64,000 nucleotides of DNA. Source: Planococcus shenhongbingii (GTDB taxonomy: Bacteria > Bacillota > Bacilli > Bacillales_A > Planococcaceae). Under the pieces are notes generated by a model, which searched no databases, had not been told where the DNA came from, and saw only the letters and a list, made by a program, of their open reading frames with translations. The stretch is taken from the NCBI RefSeq assembly GCF_030413635.1, contig NZ_CP129235.1, positions 620,001-684,000 on the forward strand, written 5' to 3'. The position numbers were made by a program, and so were the translations under genes. This document shows positions 1 through 7,804 of this stretch, one piece after another; position 1 is the first letter of the stretch; the number at the start of each line of letters is the position of its first letter.

Positions 1-1
1 G

Positions 2-67
2 AAGCGAGGAGAGAATCGGGTGGCATCGGCAATTCGGGAAGCAAGGGAACTTGTAAACCGGCCGTAG
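2..67 (+). CDS. 3' end of an unidentified upstream gene
   Basis: The second reading frame is open from the window edge to a TAG at 65-67 and reads as a charged helical tail ending in ARELVNRP. It stops 27 bases before the next start, so it is probably the first visible member of the same operon. Only about 21 residues are visible and no family can be named. The other two forward frames look less protein-like, but the call rests only on composition and position. Confidence 0.35.
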   Translation, partial: KRGENRVASAIREARELVNRP

Positions 68-94
68 GAAAATAACAGTGCAGGAGGTGAAAAG

Positions 95-901
95 ATGGAT
101 AAAAGAGTTGCGGTTATAACCGGTGCAGCTTCAGGCATTGGAAAAGGCATTGCTGAAAAGTTTGCTTCTGGCGGAGATCATCTCTTATTGGTGGACATCA
201 ATGAAACTGCGCTTGATCAAACAAGAAGAAAATTGTTACAGGAGTATCCCGAGGTAAAGGTCCAAGTTGCCTCAGGGGATTTAACATCACCGGAATTTGT
301 CGAACAAATTGTCGAGCAATGCAAAGAATCATTCGGAACAGTAACGGTATTAGTGAATTGTGCCGGGATTTTTCCGAGTACACCTTTTTTGCGGATTTCC
401 CGGAAAGAATGGAGTGGTGTAATTGATTTGAATTTGTCCGCAAGCTTTTTTTTAACGCAAGCGATTGCCAGACTGATGATTGAAAGAAAGCCGGAGAATG
501 CCAATATCATCAACATAACTTCTGCTGCCAGTGAAGTGGCGCGCCCAGGGGTAGCACATTATTGTTCTTCAAAAGCTGGATTGAAGATGCTGACACAAGT
601 ACTGGCATTGGAACTTGCCCCTCACCAAATAAGAGTCAATGCGGTAGGGCCAGGCCTTGTCGAAACGGAAGCCTTGCTCAATACGCTGATCACTGAAAAA
701 GCCATTGAAGAGCACAAAGAAAAAGTGTCTTTTGCACCGTTGAACCGAACCGCACAGCTTTCAGAAATTGCAGCTGCCGTCTATTTTATTTCGAGCAAGG
801 AAGCTTCTTATATAACGGGGCAAAATTTATTGGTGGACGGCGGTTATTCGGCCGGAAGGGTTTTTAAAAGCTTTGCAGCAAAGGGAGATGAGATGGTATG
901 A
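95..901 (+). CDS. SDR family NAD(P)-dependent oxidoreductase
   Basis: Predicted cytosolic dehydrogenase/reductase of the classical short-chain family, 268 aa, a normal length. Visible motifs: the nucleotide-binding TGAASGIG at residues 9-16, NCAG at 88-91, catalytic Ser near 143, and Y156-x3-K160 in the order expected for the active site, followed by the PG loop (VGPG) and a C-terminal LLVDGGYSAG. The ATG is preceded by a strong AGGAGGTG site. Its last four bases overlap the start of the downstream M20 gene (ATGA), so the two are translationally coupled. The substrate cannot be told from sequence; the setting among amidases and peptidases suggests oxidation or reduction of a catabolic intermediate (inference). 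Confidence 0.9.
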   Translation: MDKRVAVITGAASGIGKGIAEKFASGGDHLLLVDINETALDQTRRKLLQEYPEVKVQVASGDLTSPEFVEQIVEQCKESFGTVTVLVNCAGIFPSTPFLRISRKEWSGVIDLNLSASFFLTQAIARLMIERKPENANIINITSAASEVARPGVAHYCSSKAGLKMLTQVLALELAPHQIRVNAVGPGLVETEALLNTLITEKAIEEHKEKVSFAPLNRTAQLSEIAAAVYFISSKEASYITGQNLLVDGGYSAGRVFKSFAAKGDEMV

Positions 902-2076
902 AAAAAGTTAAGTATGCCGTTTTACAGGCTGTTGCGGCACACATTGAAAAAAACCACAATCAAATGCTTCACTACTTGCGGACGATTGTTGAACACGAAT
1001 CTTTTTCTGCAGATAAAGAAAAGCTGGACCAATTGGCTCTTTGGCTTTCAGAGACTTTTGAAGAACTGGTTGGCGGAACATCAGAAATCATTGAGGTACA
1101 AACGTACGGAAATCACGTGAGATGTGAATGGGGACAAGGAGAAGGGCAAGTATTGATTCTTGCTCATTTTGATACCGTTTGGCCAATCGGGACATTAAAC
1201 GAAATGCCATTCCGCATCGAGGGAAACCGAGTAAGCGGACCAGGCATATTTGATATGAAAGGTGGGCTGATCCAGGGCTTGTTTGCCTTAAAAGCGCTTA
1301 AAGATACGGGCATCAGCCTCGATAAAAAAGTGGTGGTCTTTTTTGATTCGGATGAAGAAATCGGCAATCCAAGTTCCCGTCCTTATATAGAAGAAGAAGC
1401 AAAGAAAAGCGATTACGTCTTTGTGCTTGAACCCGGCATGACGCTTGAAGGAGCATTAAAGACTTCTCGGAAAGGCGTAGGGATTTACCGATTGGAAGTG
1501 ACGGGAATTCCTTCCCATGCCGGAGTGGACCCGGATAAAGGAGTCAGTGCAATCGATGAATTAGCCAGACAAATCCTAAAACTCCATGGAGAAACCGATT
1601 TTTCAACGGGCACAACGATAAGTGTCGGCAAAATTTCAGGAGGAACAGCCACCAATGTCATAGCAGAAAAAGCGGAAGCGGAAATTGATGTCAGAGGGAA
1701 AACAGTGGAAGAATTGGAAAGAGTCCACAAAATGCTCTTCAATTTAGAGCCGTTAAAAGAAAAGACCAAGCTGAAAATGACAGGTGGAATCAACCGGATG
1801 CCTTTGGAGCGAACAGAAAAAGTGCAGGAAATGTTTGAAACAGCCAAGCGCATTGCGAAAGAACAGCTCAGCTTTGAGTTGATGGAAAAAGAAACAGGAG
1901 GCGGAAGCGACGGCAATCTCACCGCCCCGTTTGCAGCTACTCTCGATGGACTTGGCGCTGTAGGAGACGGAGCGCATGCCAATCATGAACACTTGCTGCT
2001 CGACCGGATGAACGAACGCTGCGCTTTGCTGGCGGGCCTTCTGATCCACTATGCGGGAATACGGGAAAAGAGCTGA
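898..2076 (+). CDS. M20 family metallopeptidase, carboxypeptidase G2-like
   Basis: Predicted zinc hydrolase of 392 aa that removes a C-terminal amino acid or another amide-linked group. Metal-site motifs are in order: H90-x-D92 (AHFDTVWP), D119 in GPGIFDMKGG, the acidic pair in DSDEEIG near 153-154, E178 in LEPG, H207 in the lid/dimerisation domain (PSHAG), and a C-terminal His cluster in GDGAHANHEH. The motif set resembles glutamate carboxypeptidase (CPG2) more than N-carbamoyl amidohydrolases. There is no signal peptide, so it is probably cytosolic. The start overlaps the SDR stop as ATGA. The next gene begins 36 bases downstream, consistent with one operon. Confidence 0.87.
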   Translation: MKKVKYAVLQAVAAHIEKNHNQMLHYLRTIVEHESFSADKEKLDQLALWLSETFEELVGGTSEIIEVQTYGNHVRCEWGQGEGQVLILAHFDTVWPIGTLNEMPFRIEGNRVSGPGIFDMKGGLIQGLFALKALKDTGISLDKKVVVFFDSDEEIGNPSSRPYIEEEAKKSDYVFVLEPGMTLEGALKTSRKGVGIYRLEVTGIPSHAGVDPDKGVSAIDELARQILKLHGETDFSTGTTISVGKISGGTATNVIAEKAEAEIDVRGKTVEELERVHKMLFNLEPLKEKTKLKMTGGINRMPLERTEKVQEMFETAKRIAKEQLSFELMEKETGGGSDGNLTAPFAATLDGLGAVGDGAHANHEHLLLDRMNERCALLAGLLIHYAGIREKS

Positions 2077-2112
2077 ATATCTGTTATTGCAAAAGGAGAA
2101 AGGAGGCAAGTG

Positions 2113-3147
2113 ATGACCATCACAATCATTGGAGCAGGAGCAATTGGCGGTGTCATCGGAGCCTATTTGATTCGCTCGGGGGAAGAAGTAGTGTTTATAG
2201 ACCGGGACAAAGTTCACGTCGATGCGATGAATAAAAAAGGGCTGACCATCCAAATGAAAGATGATTCGTTTACGGTGGAAGCAAAAGCTTATACCGTTGA
2301 AGAGTTTTTGGCGGCAAAGTTGCCGGTGGAAACGATATTTTTAGCAGTCAAAGCACAGCACACAAAAGAAGCTATAGAACCTTTCAAACCGTTGATGAAG
2401 CCCGATTCTTATGTAGTGAGTTTTCAAAACGGGTTATGTGAATACGATATAGCTGAAGTGGTAGGGGCGGATCGGACCGTCGGCTGTTTCATTAATCTAT
2501 TCGCAGATTATCTGGAACCGGGAAAAATTGAATACGGTGGTGTGGGAAGTTTATATATTGGCGAAACGGATGGAACGGTAAGTGAGCGGGTGCTGGATTT
2601 GAAAGAGCGACTGCAAGGCTGGGGAGAAGCGAAAGCGACGGACAATATTTTCGGTTATTTATGGAGCAAACTTGCTTACGGAGCCATGCTCACTGCTACA
2701 GCCACTACGAATGAAGAAATAGCGAATTTTTTTGCCAATGCAGAACTGCATCCTATTTTGAATGCCATTGGAACGGAAGTGCTAAGGGTTGCAGAGAAGC
2801 AAGGGATAACGGCAGAGCCTTTCGACAATTGGAATCCGGCCTTGCTGTATCCCCATAAAAAAGAACCGGAATTGCAAACCAGTTATTTTCAATTGGCTGA
2901 ACTCTTGAGGAGTTATACGAAAACGAGGACAGGGATTTGGAGGGATTTGGCGGTCCGCAAACGGAAAACAGAAGTGCCACAGCAATTGAATCCGGTAATC
3001 CGAATCGGGGAAGAGCACAGACTCGCTATGCCGCTTACCCGTAAACTTCTTTCTCTAATCCAGGAAATCGAAAACGGGGAAAGGGAGATGAGCATAGGCA
3101 ATATAAGGGAATTAGAAGCGGTGATGCAAGAAAGCGGGATTTCTTAG
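2113..3147 (+). CDS. ketopantoate reductase-family (ApbA/PanE-like) oxidoreductase
   Basis: NAD(P)-dependent 2-dehydropantoate 2-reductase family protein, 344 aa from the ATG at 2113. A GTG at 2110 is also in frame, but AGGAGG at 2101-2106 is better spaced for the ATG. The N-terminal Rossmann motif GAGAIGG starts at residue 7. Further on are the family-typical LAVKAQHT, VSFQNGLCE and LWSKLAYG, the last carrying the likely catalytic Lys. The C-terminal helical domain is complete. Many members are not true PanE, and this copy sits in a catabolic cluster rather than with panB/panC, so it probably reduces or oxidises another 2-keto or 2-hydroxy acid (inference). It ends the first visible transcription unit. 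Confidence 0.8.
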   Translation: MTITIIGAGAIGGVIGAYLIRSGEEVVFIDRDKVHVDAMNKKGLTIQMKDDSFTVEAKAYTVEEFLAAKLPVETIFLAVKAQHTKEAIEPFKPLMKPDSYVVSFQNGLCEYDIAEVVGADRTVGCFINLFADYLEPGKIEYGGVGSLYIGETDGTVSERVLDLKERLQGWGEAKATDNIFGYLWSKLAYGAMLTATATTNEEIANFFANAELHPILNAIGTEVLRVAEKQGITAEPFDNWNPALLYPHKKEPELQTSYFQLAELLRSYTKTRTGIWRDLAVRKRKTEVPQQLNPVIRIGEEHRLAMPLTRKLLSLIQEIENGEREMSIGNIRELEAVMQESGIS

Positions 3148-3197
3148 GCGGTAAAATAGATTCTCTATTATGTGGGTGAGCTAAAGAATCTTGCTTT

Positions 3198-3312
3198 TAT
3201 ATACCGCTTCGGTCGCTTTGGGCATGTCTCCCGCCATGAGCCGAGAAGACCACTCGTCTCATGGCTTCGCCTAGCCCTTGGACGAGCCGACGCTGGATAA
3301 GCTTTTTTAAAA
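3198..3312 (+). repeat. interspersed repeat R1, copy 1
   Basis: About 115 bp that aligns almost end to end with 41498-41612. Shared blocks include CGCTTCGG, CATGAGCCGAGAAG (AATGAGCCGAGAAG in copy 2), CACTCGTCTCAT, TGGACG, GCGCTGGA-type sequence and AAGCTTT near the right end. ATGAG and CTCAT inside it can pair to form a hairpin. It fills the first part of the gap between 3147 and 3527. No ORF in it is convincing. Confidence 0.7.
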
Positions 3313-3374
3313 AGAGATAATCATTCGTATATCGCTTTAAATATCCAATGCTGACAATTAACAATTCAACTCAT

Positions 3375-3396
3375 ATAGGGTGTTTTAATAACCTAT
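3375..3396. promoter_or_regulatory. possible upstream activator site for the sigma-54 promoter
   Basis: Inverted repeat ATAGG-N12-CCTAT whose arms lie about 70-90 bp upstream of the -24 element at 3466. Activators of sigma-54 normally bind inverted repeats in this range. The arms are only five bases, so this is a suggestion and not a firm site. Confidence 0.25.
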
Positions 3397-3464
3397 TAAC
3401 CCCCCAAAAAAAACCTAAAAAAGTTGGAAGCTATTTTTCGTTTGAAGTTTCTTTAAGATTTTTT

Positions 3465-3480
3465 TGGCACGTTACTTGCA
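3465..3480 (+). promoter_or_regulatory. sigma-54 (-24/-12) promoter
   Basis: TGGCACGTTACTTGCA matches the sigma-54 consensus TGGCAC-N5-TTGCW at every defined position. The GG and GC dinucleotides are 12 bases apart as required. The start site would lie near 3491, about 36 bases before the M28-like gene. A sigma-54 gene is present 7 kb downstream. Known: such promoters need an ATP-dependent enhancer-binding protein, which is not encoded in this window. Confidence 0.85.
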
Positions 3481-3526
3481 ATGATATTTAACGAACAAGC
3501 TTAAAAAAGGAAGGGGAAGTTATTGA

Positions 3527-5311
3527 ATGGCTAATCTAGCGAATACTGAACAGGAGAAAGGTTTATTGGAAGAAATCAATCTGGAGGCACCAAAAGCGAT
3601 TTTAGAAAGGTTTAGTACGTTGATCCGTGAATCTGGCAGTGAAGATGAAAAGATTGCTGCTGATTTCTTAACCGATTTTTTAAAAAAATGGGAAATCCCG
3701 CATCAGGTTCATAACCCGGAATTGTATTTAAGTATTCCCAAAAAATCGTATTTAAAAGTAACAGCTCCTACTGAAAAAGAATATCGGGTCAAATCACCTT
3801 CTTTTTCTGTCATTACTGGGGATGAAGCAGTCAGTGGGGAGCTTGTTTACATTTCGACCGGTTATGCAAAAGGGATCAATGATATTTTCGGAACAAAAGT
3901 ACAGGGAGACCTGGGTGATTTAAGAGGAAAAATCATTTTAACAGAAGGCTATCCAATGCCAGGAAAAGTGCAGGAATTTGCGGATATGGGAGCTACGGCC
4001 ATCATGTTCATCAGTCCAGGAAACAATATTCATGAAGGGATCTGCACCACTATTTGGGGAGCTCCTGACCTTGATAATGTGAAGAATGAGCCGAAGATCC
4101 CCGTGCTTGCGATCAATAAGCCGGATGGCGGTGAGCTGATTGAGTTAAGCAAGAGCGAAACGGTGACGTTGGAGTTTAAAACGTTTTTGGAGAAAGGATG
4201 GTTCAACTGCCCGGTTATCGATATTTTTATCGAGGGAACAGAAGAGCCGGAAAAATATGTTCTTTTGCATGGCCACTTGGATTCATGGCATGAAGGAATC
4301 GGGGATAATGCTACAGGGAATGCGGCATTGATTGAAATGGCCCGCATCTTATATAAGAACCGAAGCAAATTAAAAAGAAGTGTTCGCATTGCTGTCTGGA
4401 CAGGGCATTCAACCGGGCGTTATGCAGGGTCGACATGGTTTGTGGATCAATTCGGATTGGACTTAGAAAAGAATTGCATAGCGTCTGTGAATTGTGACTC
4501 TCCGGGATGCCGCTGGGCAACTTCCTACGAATACATGATGTGGATGAGCGAAGTTGATGAATTCTGCAAAGATGTAGTGAAAGATGCAGTCGACCAGCCT
4601 TCAGCGGGCAAGAGACCTTTGCGCGCCGGTGATTATTCATTCAATAATATCGGCATCACTTCATTTTTCATGCTGTCTTCGAGTATTCCGGAAGATGTGC
4701 TGAAAGAAAAAGGATATTATCCGGTCGGAGGCTGCGGCGGGAATATTGAGTGGCATACGGAAGAGGACTTAATGCATGTAGCTGATTTGGATATCTTAGT
4801 GAAAGATATCAAAGTTTACTTGACAGGTGTAATACGCGCTGCCAATGCAACCATCTATCCTTTTGACTTTACACGGACTGTTGATGAGTTTACAGAGACA
4901 ATTCAAACTTACCAAGATGCAGCAGGGACTCATTTTGATTTTACGTCAGCTTTGGACGAAGTTGCTAGGCTTCGGGAAAATCTGGCAGCTTTTTATCAAA
5001 AAATCTCCAAATTGCAGGAATCAGATATTTCTAATCCAGAAGTGAAACAAGCGAATAAAGTTATTGAAAAATTAGCGAGAATTTTAATTCCAATCAATTT
5101 TACAAAAAGAGGCAAGTTCTGGCACGATTCGGCATTGAATGTGCCGGCTCTTCCAGATATTGCACCTGCGCTTACCTTCGGACAAACACAAGAAGGTACA
5201 CATCAATATAAAGTATTGAAAACCCATTTGATGCGAGGGCAAAATCGGGTGATTTGGGCACTTCAAGAAGCTAGGGAAGTTCTTTCTTATTCACAATTAG
5301 AAAACGATTAA
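3527..5311 (+). CDS. M28-fold (PA-domain) peptidase-like protein with altered active site
   Basis: 594-aa protein resembling M28 zinc aminopeptidases with a PA-type insert (roughly residues 85-215, containing GELVYISTGYAKG and DLRGKIIL). The metal-binding frame is partly intact: H250-x-D252 in HGHLDSWHEG, D260 in GDNATG, D324 in NCDSPG and H410 in WHTEED. Where M28 enzymes carry the catalytic Glu-Glu pair (FGxEE), this protein reads VWTGHSTGRYAGS (around 290-300), so the usual general base and one ligand are missing. No signal peptide is seen. Start ATG follows GGAAGGGGAAG. It is the first gene after the sigma-54 promoter, and an amidase follows 26 bases later. Either chemistry differs or another residue substitutes. 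Confidence 0.75.
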   Translation: MANLANTEQEKGLLEEINLEAPKAILERFSTLIRESGSEDEKIAADFLTDFLKKWEIPHQVHNPELYLSIPKKSYLKVTAPTEKEYRVKSPSFSVITGDEAVSGELVYISTGYAKGINDIFGTKVQGDLGDLRGKIILTEGYPMPGKVQEFADMGATAIMFISPGNNIHEGICTTIWGAPDLDNVKNEPKIPVLAINKPDGGELIELSKSETVTLEFKTFLEKGWFNCPVIDIFIEGTEEPEKYVLLHGHLDSWHEGIGDNATGNAALIEMARILYKNRSKLKRSVRIAVWTGHSTGRYAGSTWFVDQFGLDLEKNCIASVNCDSPGCRWATSYEYMMWMSEVDEFCKDVVKDAVDQPSAGKRPLRAGDYSFNNIGITSFFMLSSSIPEDVLKEKGYYPVGGCGGNIEWHTEEDLMHVADLDILVKDIKVYLTGVIRAANATIYPFDFTRTVDEFTETIQTYQDAAGTHFDFTSALDEVARLRENLAAFYQKISKLQESDISNPEVKQANKVIEKLARILIPINFTKRGKFWHDSALNVPALPDIAPALTFGQTQEGTHQYKVLKTHLMRGQNRVIWALQEAREVLSYSQLEND

Positions 5312-5337
5312 GGCTCATCAAAATGAGGTGAGAGAGA

Positions 5338-6714
5338 ATGGCAGGGACAGGCGAAGAAGAACTGGTGTTTAAATCGATTACGGAAATCGGGGGCTTATAC
5401 CGCAGCAAAAAAGTCTCGCCGGTTGAAGTGACGAATGCCACGTTGAAGCGGCTGGATGAACTCAATCCAAAATTGAATGCGTTCATTACAGTTATAGCAG
5501 AAAAAGCTCTTCAAAAAGCGCATGAAGCGGAAGATGTTTTTATGAAGGGTGAAACAGCAGGAAAACTATACGGAATTCCGATTTCGATTAAAGATATTTT
5601 TCGGACAAAAGGGATTAAGACAACGGCCGGTTCCCGCATCTTGAAAGATTATATTCCAGACGAGGATTCCGCGCTTTATAACACCTTGAATGATGCTGGG
5701 GCAATTGTTTTCGGCAAAAATCATATGCTTGAATTTGCGTATGGTTTTGTCCATCCCGATTATGGACAATGCAATAACCCATGGGATTTTAACAGGACTG
5801 CTGGAGGATCGAGTACGGGATCTGCATCGGCGGTCGCAGCGGGAATAGGCTTTGCATCAATCGGTACAGACACAGGCGGTTCAATCCGCCTGCCATCTTC
5901 TTTTTGCGGAATTGTTGGCTTGAAACCCACGTATGAAACTGTTTCAAGAAATGGCTTGTTGCATCTTTCGCATTCTTTGGACCATATTGGCCCGCTGACG
6001 AGAACGGTCAAAGACAACGCCATAGTATTGGAAAGCATTGCTTCGAAAAAAGTAAATTACGACGCAGTTTTTAGCGGCTCCATCAAAGGGCTGAAAATTG
6101 GTGTGATTCGCTCTTTAACGGATTCCCGCGCTCATCCGGAAGTCTCGACTTTAGTAAATGCCGCATTTCAGCTGCTTGGCGAATTAGGCGCTGAAATGAT
6201 GGATGTTGAAATACCCGGAATCGATGCAGTAATGGAGATTGCCTTTCCAATCCTGTTATCTGAAGCATCCTTCTACCATAAAGGCTGGTATCCGGAACGT
6301 GCGTCTGACTATGCGGCAGGAACAGCTGGGAATTTAAAAGAAGGATTCAATGTGCCAGCAGTAAGTTATTTAGAAGCTTTGGCACAAAAACGGGCTTTTG
6401 CAGAAAAAGTGAATGCCGTATTTGACAATTTTGATATTCTGGTTTGTCCAACGTCACCGAGTCCAGCAACCGAGCGTGACCCAACTTTTGAAGATACAAC
6501 GTACGATTACACACAACGGACATTGCCATTTAATGTTTCAGGCCATCCGGCAATCACGGTACCGGCAGGAGTGACGCCTTCACAAAATTTGCCGGTAGGC
6601 ATTCAATTTATTGGCCGCTATTTTGATGAAGCGACGATTTATCGTGCAGCCGATGTTTTCCAGACAGTGAATGGAGGCTATAAAATCCCTTGTCCGCTGG
6701 TAGTCGGAAAATAA
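5338..6714 (+). CDS. amidase (amidase-signature family), copy 1
   Basis: 458-aa amidase-signature hydrolase related to GatA. The Ser-cisSer-Lys triad is visible: K85 in ISIKDIF, cis-Ser in GGSSTGS (about 158) and nucleophile S182 in GTDTGGSIR. It probably hydrolyses a small amide to acid and ammonia in the cytosol. No gatB or gatC is adjacent, which argues against a tRNA amidotransferase role. The ATG has AGGTGAGAGAGA upstream. It lies in the first sigma-54 unit behind the M28-like gene. A close paralogue is at 9297-10658. Between them lie a racemase-family gene and a transporter, which suggests uptake, isomerisation and hydrolysis of one class of nitrogen compound (inference). Confidence 0.88.
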   Translation: MAGTGEEELVFKSITEIGGLYRSKKVSPVEVTNATLKRLDELNPKLNAFITVIAEKALQKAHEAEDVFMKGETAGKLYGIPISIKDIFRTKGIKTTAGSRILKDYIPDEDSALYNTLNDAGAIVFGKNHMLEFAYGFVHPDYGQCNNPWDFNRTAGGSSTGSASAVAAGIGFASIGTDTGGSIRLPSSFCGIVGLKPTYETVSRNGLLHLSHSLDHIGPLTRTVKDNAIVLESIASKKVNYDAVFSGSIKGLKIGVIRSLTDSRAHPEVSTLVNAAFQLLGELGAEMMDVEIPGIDAVMEIAFPILLSEASFYHKGWYPERASDYAAGTAGNLKEGFNVPAVSYLEALAQKRAFAEKVNAVFDNFDILVCPTSPSPATERDPTFEDTTYDYTQRTLPFNVSGHPAITVPAGVTPSQNLPVGIQFIGRYFDEATIYRAADVFQTVNGGYKIPCPLVVGK

Positions 6715-6732
6715 AATCAATGATCATAAAGT

Positions 6733-6748
6733 TGGCATGGAATTTGCA
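6733..6748 (+). promoter_or_regulatory. sigma-54 (-24/-12) promoter
   Basis: TGGCATGGAATTTGCA fits TGGCAY-N5-TTGCA with GG and GC 12 bases apart. It lies 29 bases before the TTG start of the racemase-family gene and just upstream of its AAAGGAGGT site, leaving a short leader. With the promoter at 3465 it defines two transcription units of one sigma-54 regulon. Confidence 0.82.
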
Positions 6749-6776
6749 TATATAAAAGAGTAAAGGAGGTGTTTTC

Positions 6777-7580
6777 TTGAACATTGTTTATGTCATCCCA
6801 GGACCGCTCAGCCGAACGGAAAAAGGGCGTTTAGAAATGGCCAGAAGACTCGACATATTGAAATCATATGCTGCTCTTGGCACTCATGTCGATATCGTCG
6901 ACATTGAAGAAGGCCCCGCATCGATAGAATCATTGTATGAAGAATACCTAAGCATTCCGAATACAGTCAGCTGTATGCATGAAATGGAAAAGCAGGGTTA
7001 TGATGCGGCTATTTTAGGGTGTTATGGTGACCCAGGGCTGGATGCCATCAGGGAAGTGACTGAAAAAATGGTGGTGGTTGGCCCGGGGGAAGCCGGTGTA
7101 ATGGCAGCAGCCATGAGCGGCTATCGCTTTTCGATTATCACCGTTACCAATAGCATGGTCAATCCGCTATATCATTTAGTGGAGAAAGCTGGAGTCGGCA
7201 AAAAGCTCGCTTCTGTCCGGGCGATTGAAGTGCCGGTATTAGCACTTGCAGAAGAAAAAGAAAACACAGTGAGGAAGCTTGTGGCAGAAGGCAGAAAAGC
7301 GATTGAAGAAGACGGGGCAGATACCTTGATTCTAGGGTGCATGTCGATGGGGTTTCTGAATGTAGCGGAAGAAATGTCGAAAGAATTGGGTGTGCCTGTT
7401 ATCAATCCGGGCCGTATCGCCCTTAAAATGGCTGAAGCTTTAGCCGGAGCGGAAGTAACCCATTCAAAACGGGCTTATCCCTCGCCTCCGAAAATTTCTT
7501 CAGGAACGGTCAACTCTGTCAAAGACTTGTTGGTCAAAAAAGAAATATTGATGGAGCAGAGAAATCCAGGGATGTTTTGA
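6777..7580 (+). CDS. aspartate/glutamate/hydantoin racemase-family protein
   Basis: 267-aa member of the Asp/Glu racemase superfamily, closest in layout to hydantoin racemases. The two catalytic cysteines expected for two-base proton transfer are present: C82 in AILGCYGDPG and C188 in LILGCMSMG. The superfamily also holds maleate isomerases and arylmalonate decarboxylases, so the substrate is uncertain. The start is TTG at 6777, set by AAAGGAGGT six bases upstream. It is the first gene behind the second sigma-54 promoter and is followed by a symporter and an amidase, which fits stereoinversion of an imported amide or hydantoin-like compound before hydrolysis (inference). Confidence 0.83.
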   Translation: MNIVYVIPGPLSRTEKGRLEMARRLDILKSYAALGTHVDIVDIEEGPASIESLYEEYLSIPNTVSCMHEMEKQGYDAAILGCYGDPGLDAIREVTEKMVVVGPGEAGVMAAAMSGYRFSIITVTNSMVNPLYHLVEKAGVGKKLASVRAIEVPVLALAEEKENTVRKLVAEGRKAIEEDGADTLILGCMSMGFLNVAEEMSKELGVPVINPGRIALKMAEALAGAEVTHSKRAYPSPPKISSGTVNSVKDLLVKKEILMEQRNPGMF

Positions 7581-7684
7581 TATAAACACAGAAAAAATGA
7601 TAATCCAAATGCCGAACGGAAGCAGTCGCTAAATGCCGGGCTTTACCAGTGAAATAATGAAAATTAAAATCAGAGGTGGAAAAT

Positions 7685-7804
7685 ATGCAGGAAATAATGG
7701 GATTGGCAATTTCTAATTGGGCGATTTGGGTGACAATGGCTGTTTTTATCATCGCTTATTTTGCATTAACAGAATTCCTCAATAAAAAGGAGGAGAAGAA
7801 GTAA
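7685..7804 (+). CDS. 39-residue symporter-associated small membrane protein
   Basis: Short ORF of 40 codons starting ATG CAG GAA with AGAGGTGG upstream. It ends at a TAA that overlaps the ATG of the symporter (TAATG), so translation is coupled. The product has one hydrophobic segment (about residues 12-31, WAIWVTMAVFIIAYFALTEF) and a strongly charged tail (NKKEEKK). Small single-helix proteins directly before SSS-family symporters are a recurring arrangement and are named symporter small accessory proteins. Position, length and topology match here. Its role in assembly or activity of the transporter is inferred from that pattern. Confidence 0.75.
   Translation: MQEIMGLAISNWAIWVTMAVFIIAYFALTEFLNKKEEKK

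Noticed and set aside
2753..3018. Minus-strand ORFs inside the ketopantoate-reductase-like gene
   Set aside because: Shadow frames in a gene with complete family motifs and no ribosome sites.
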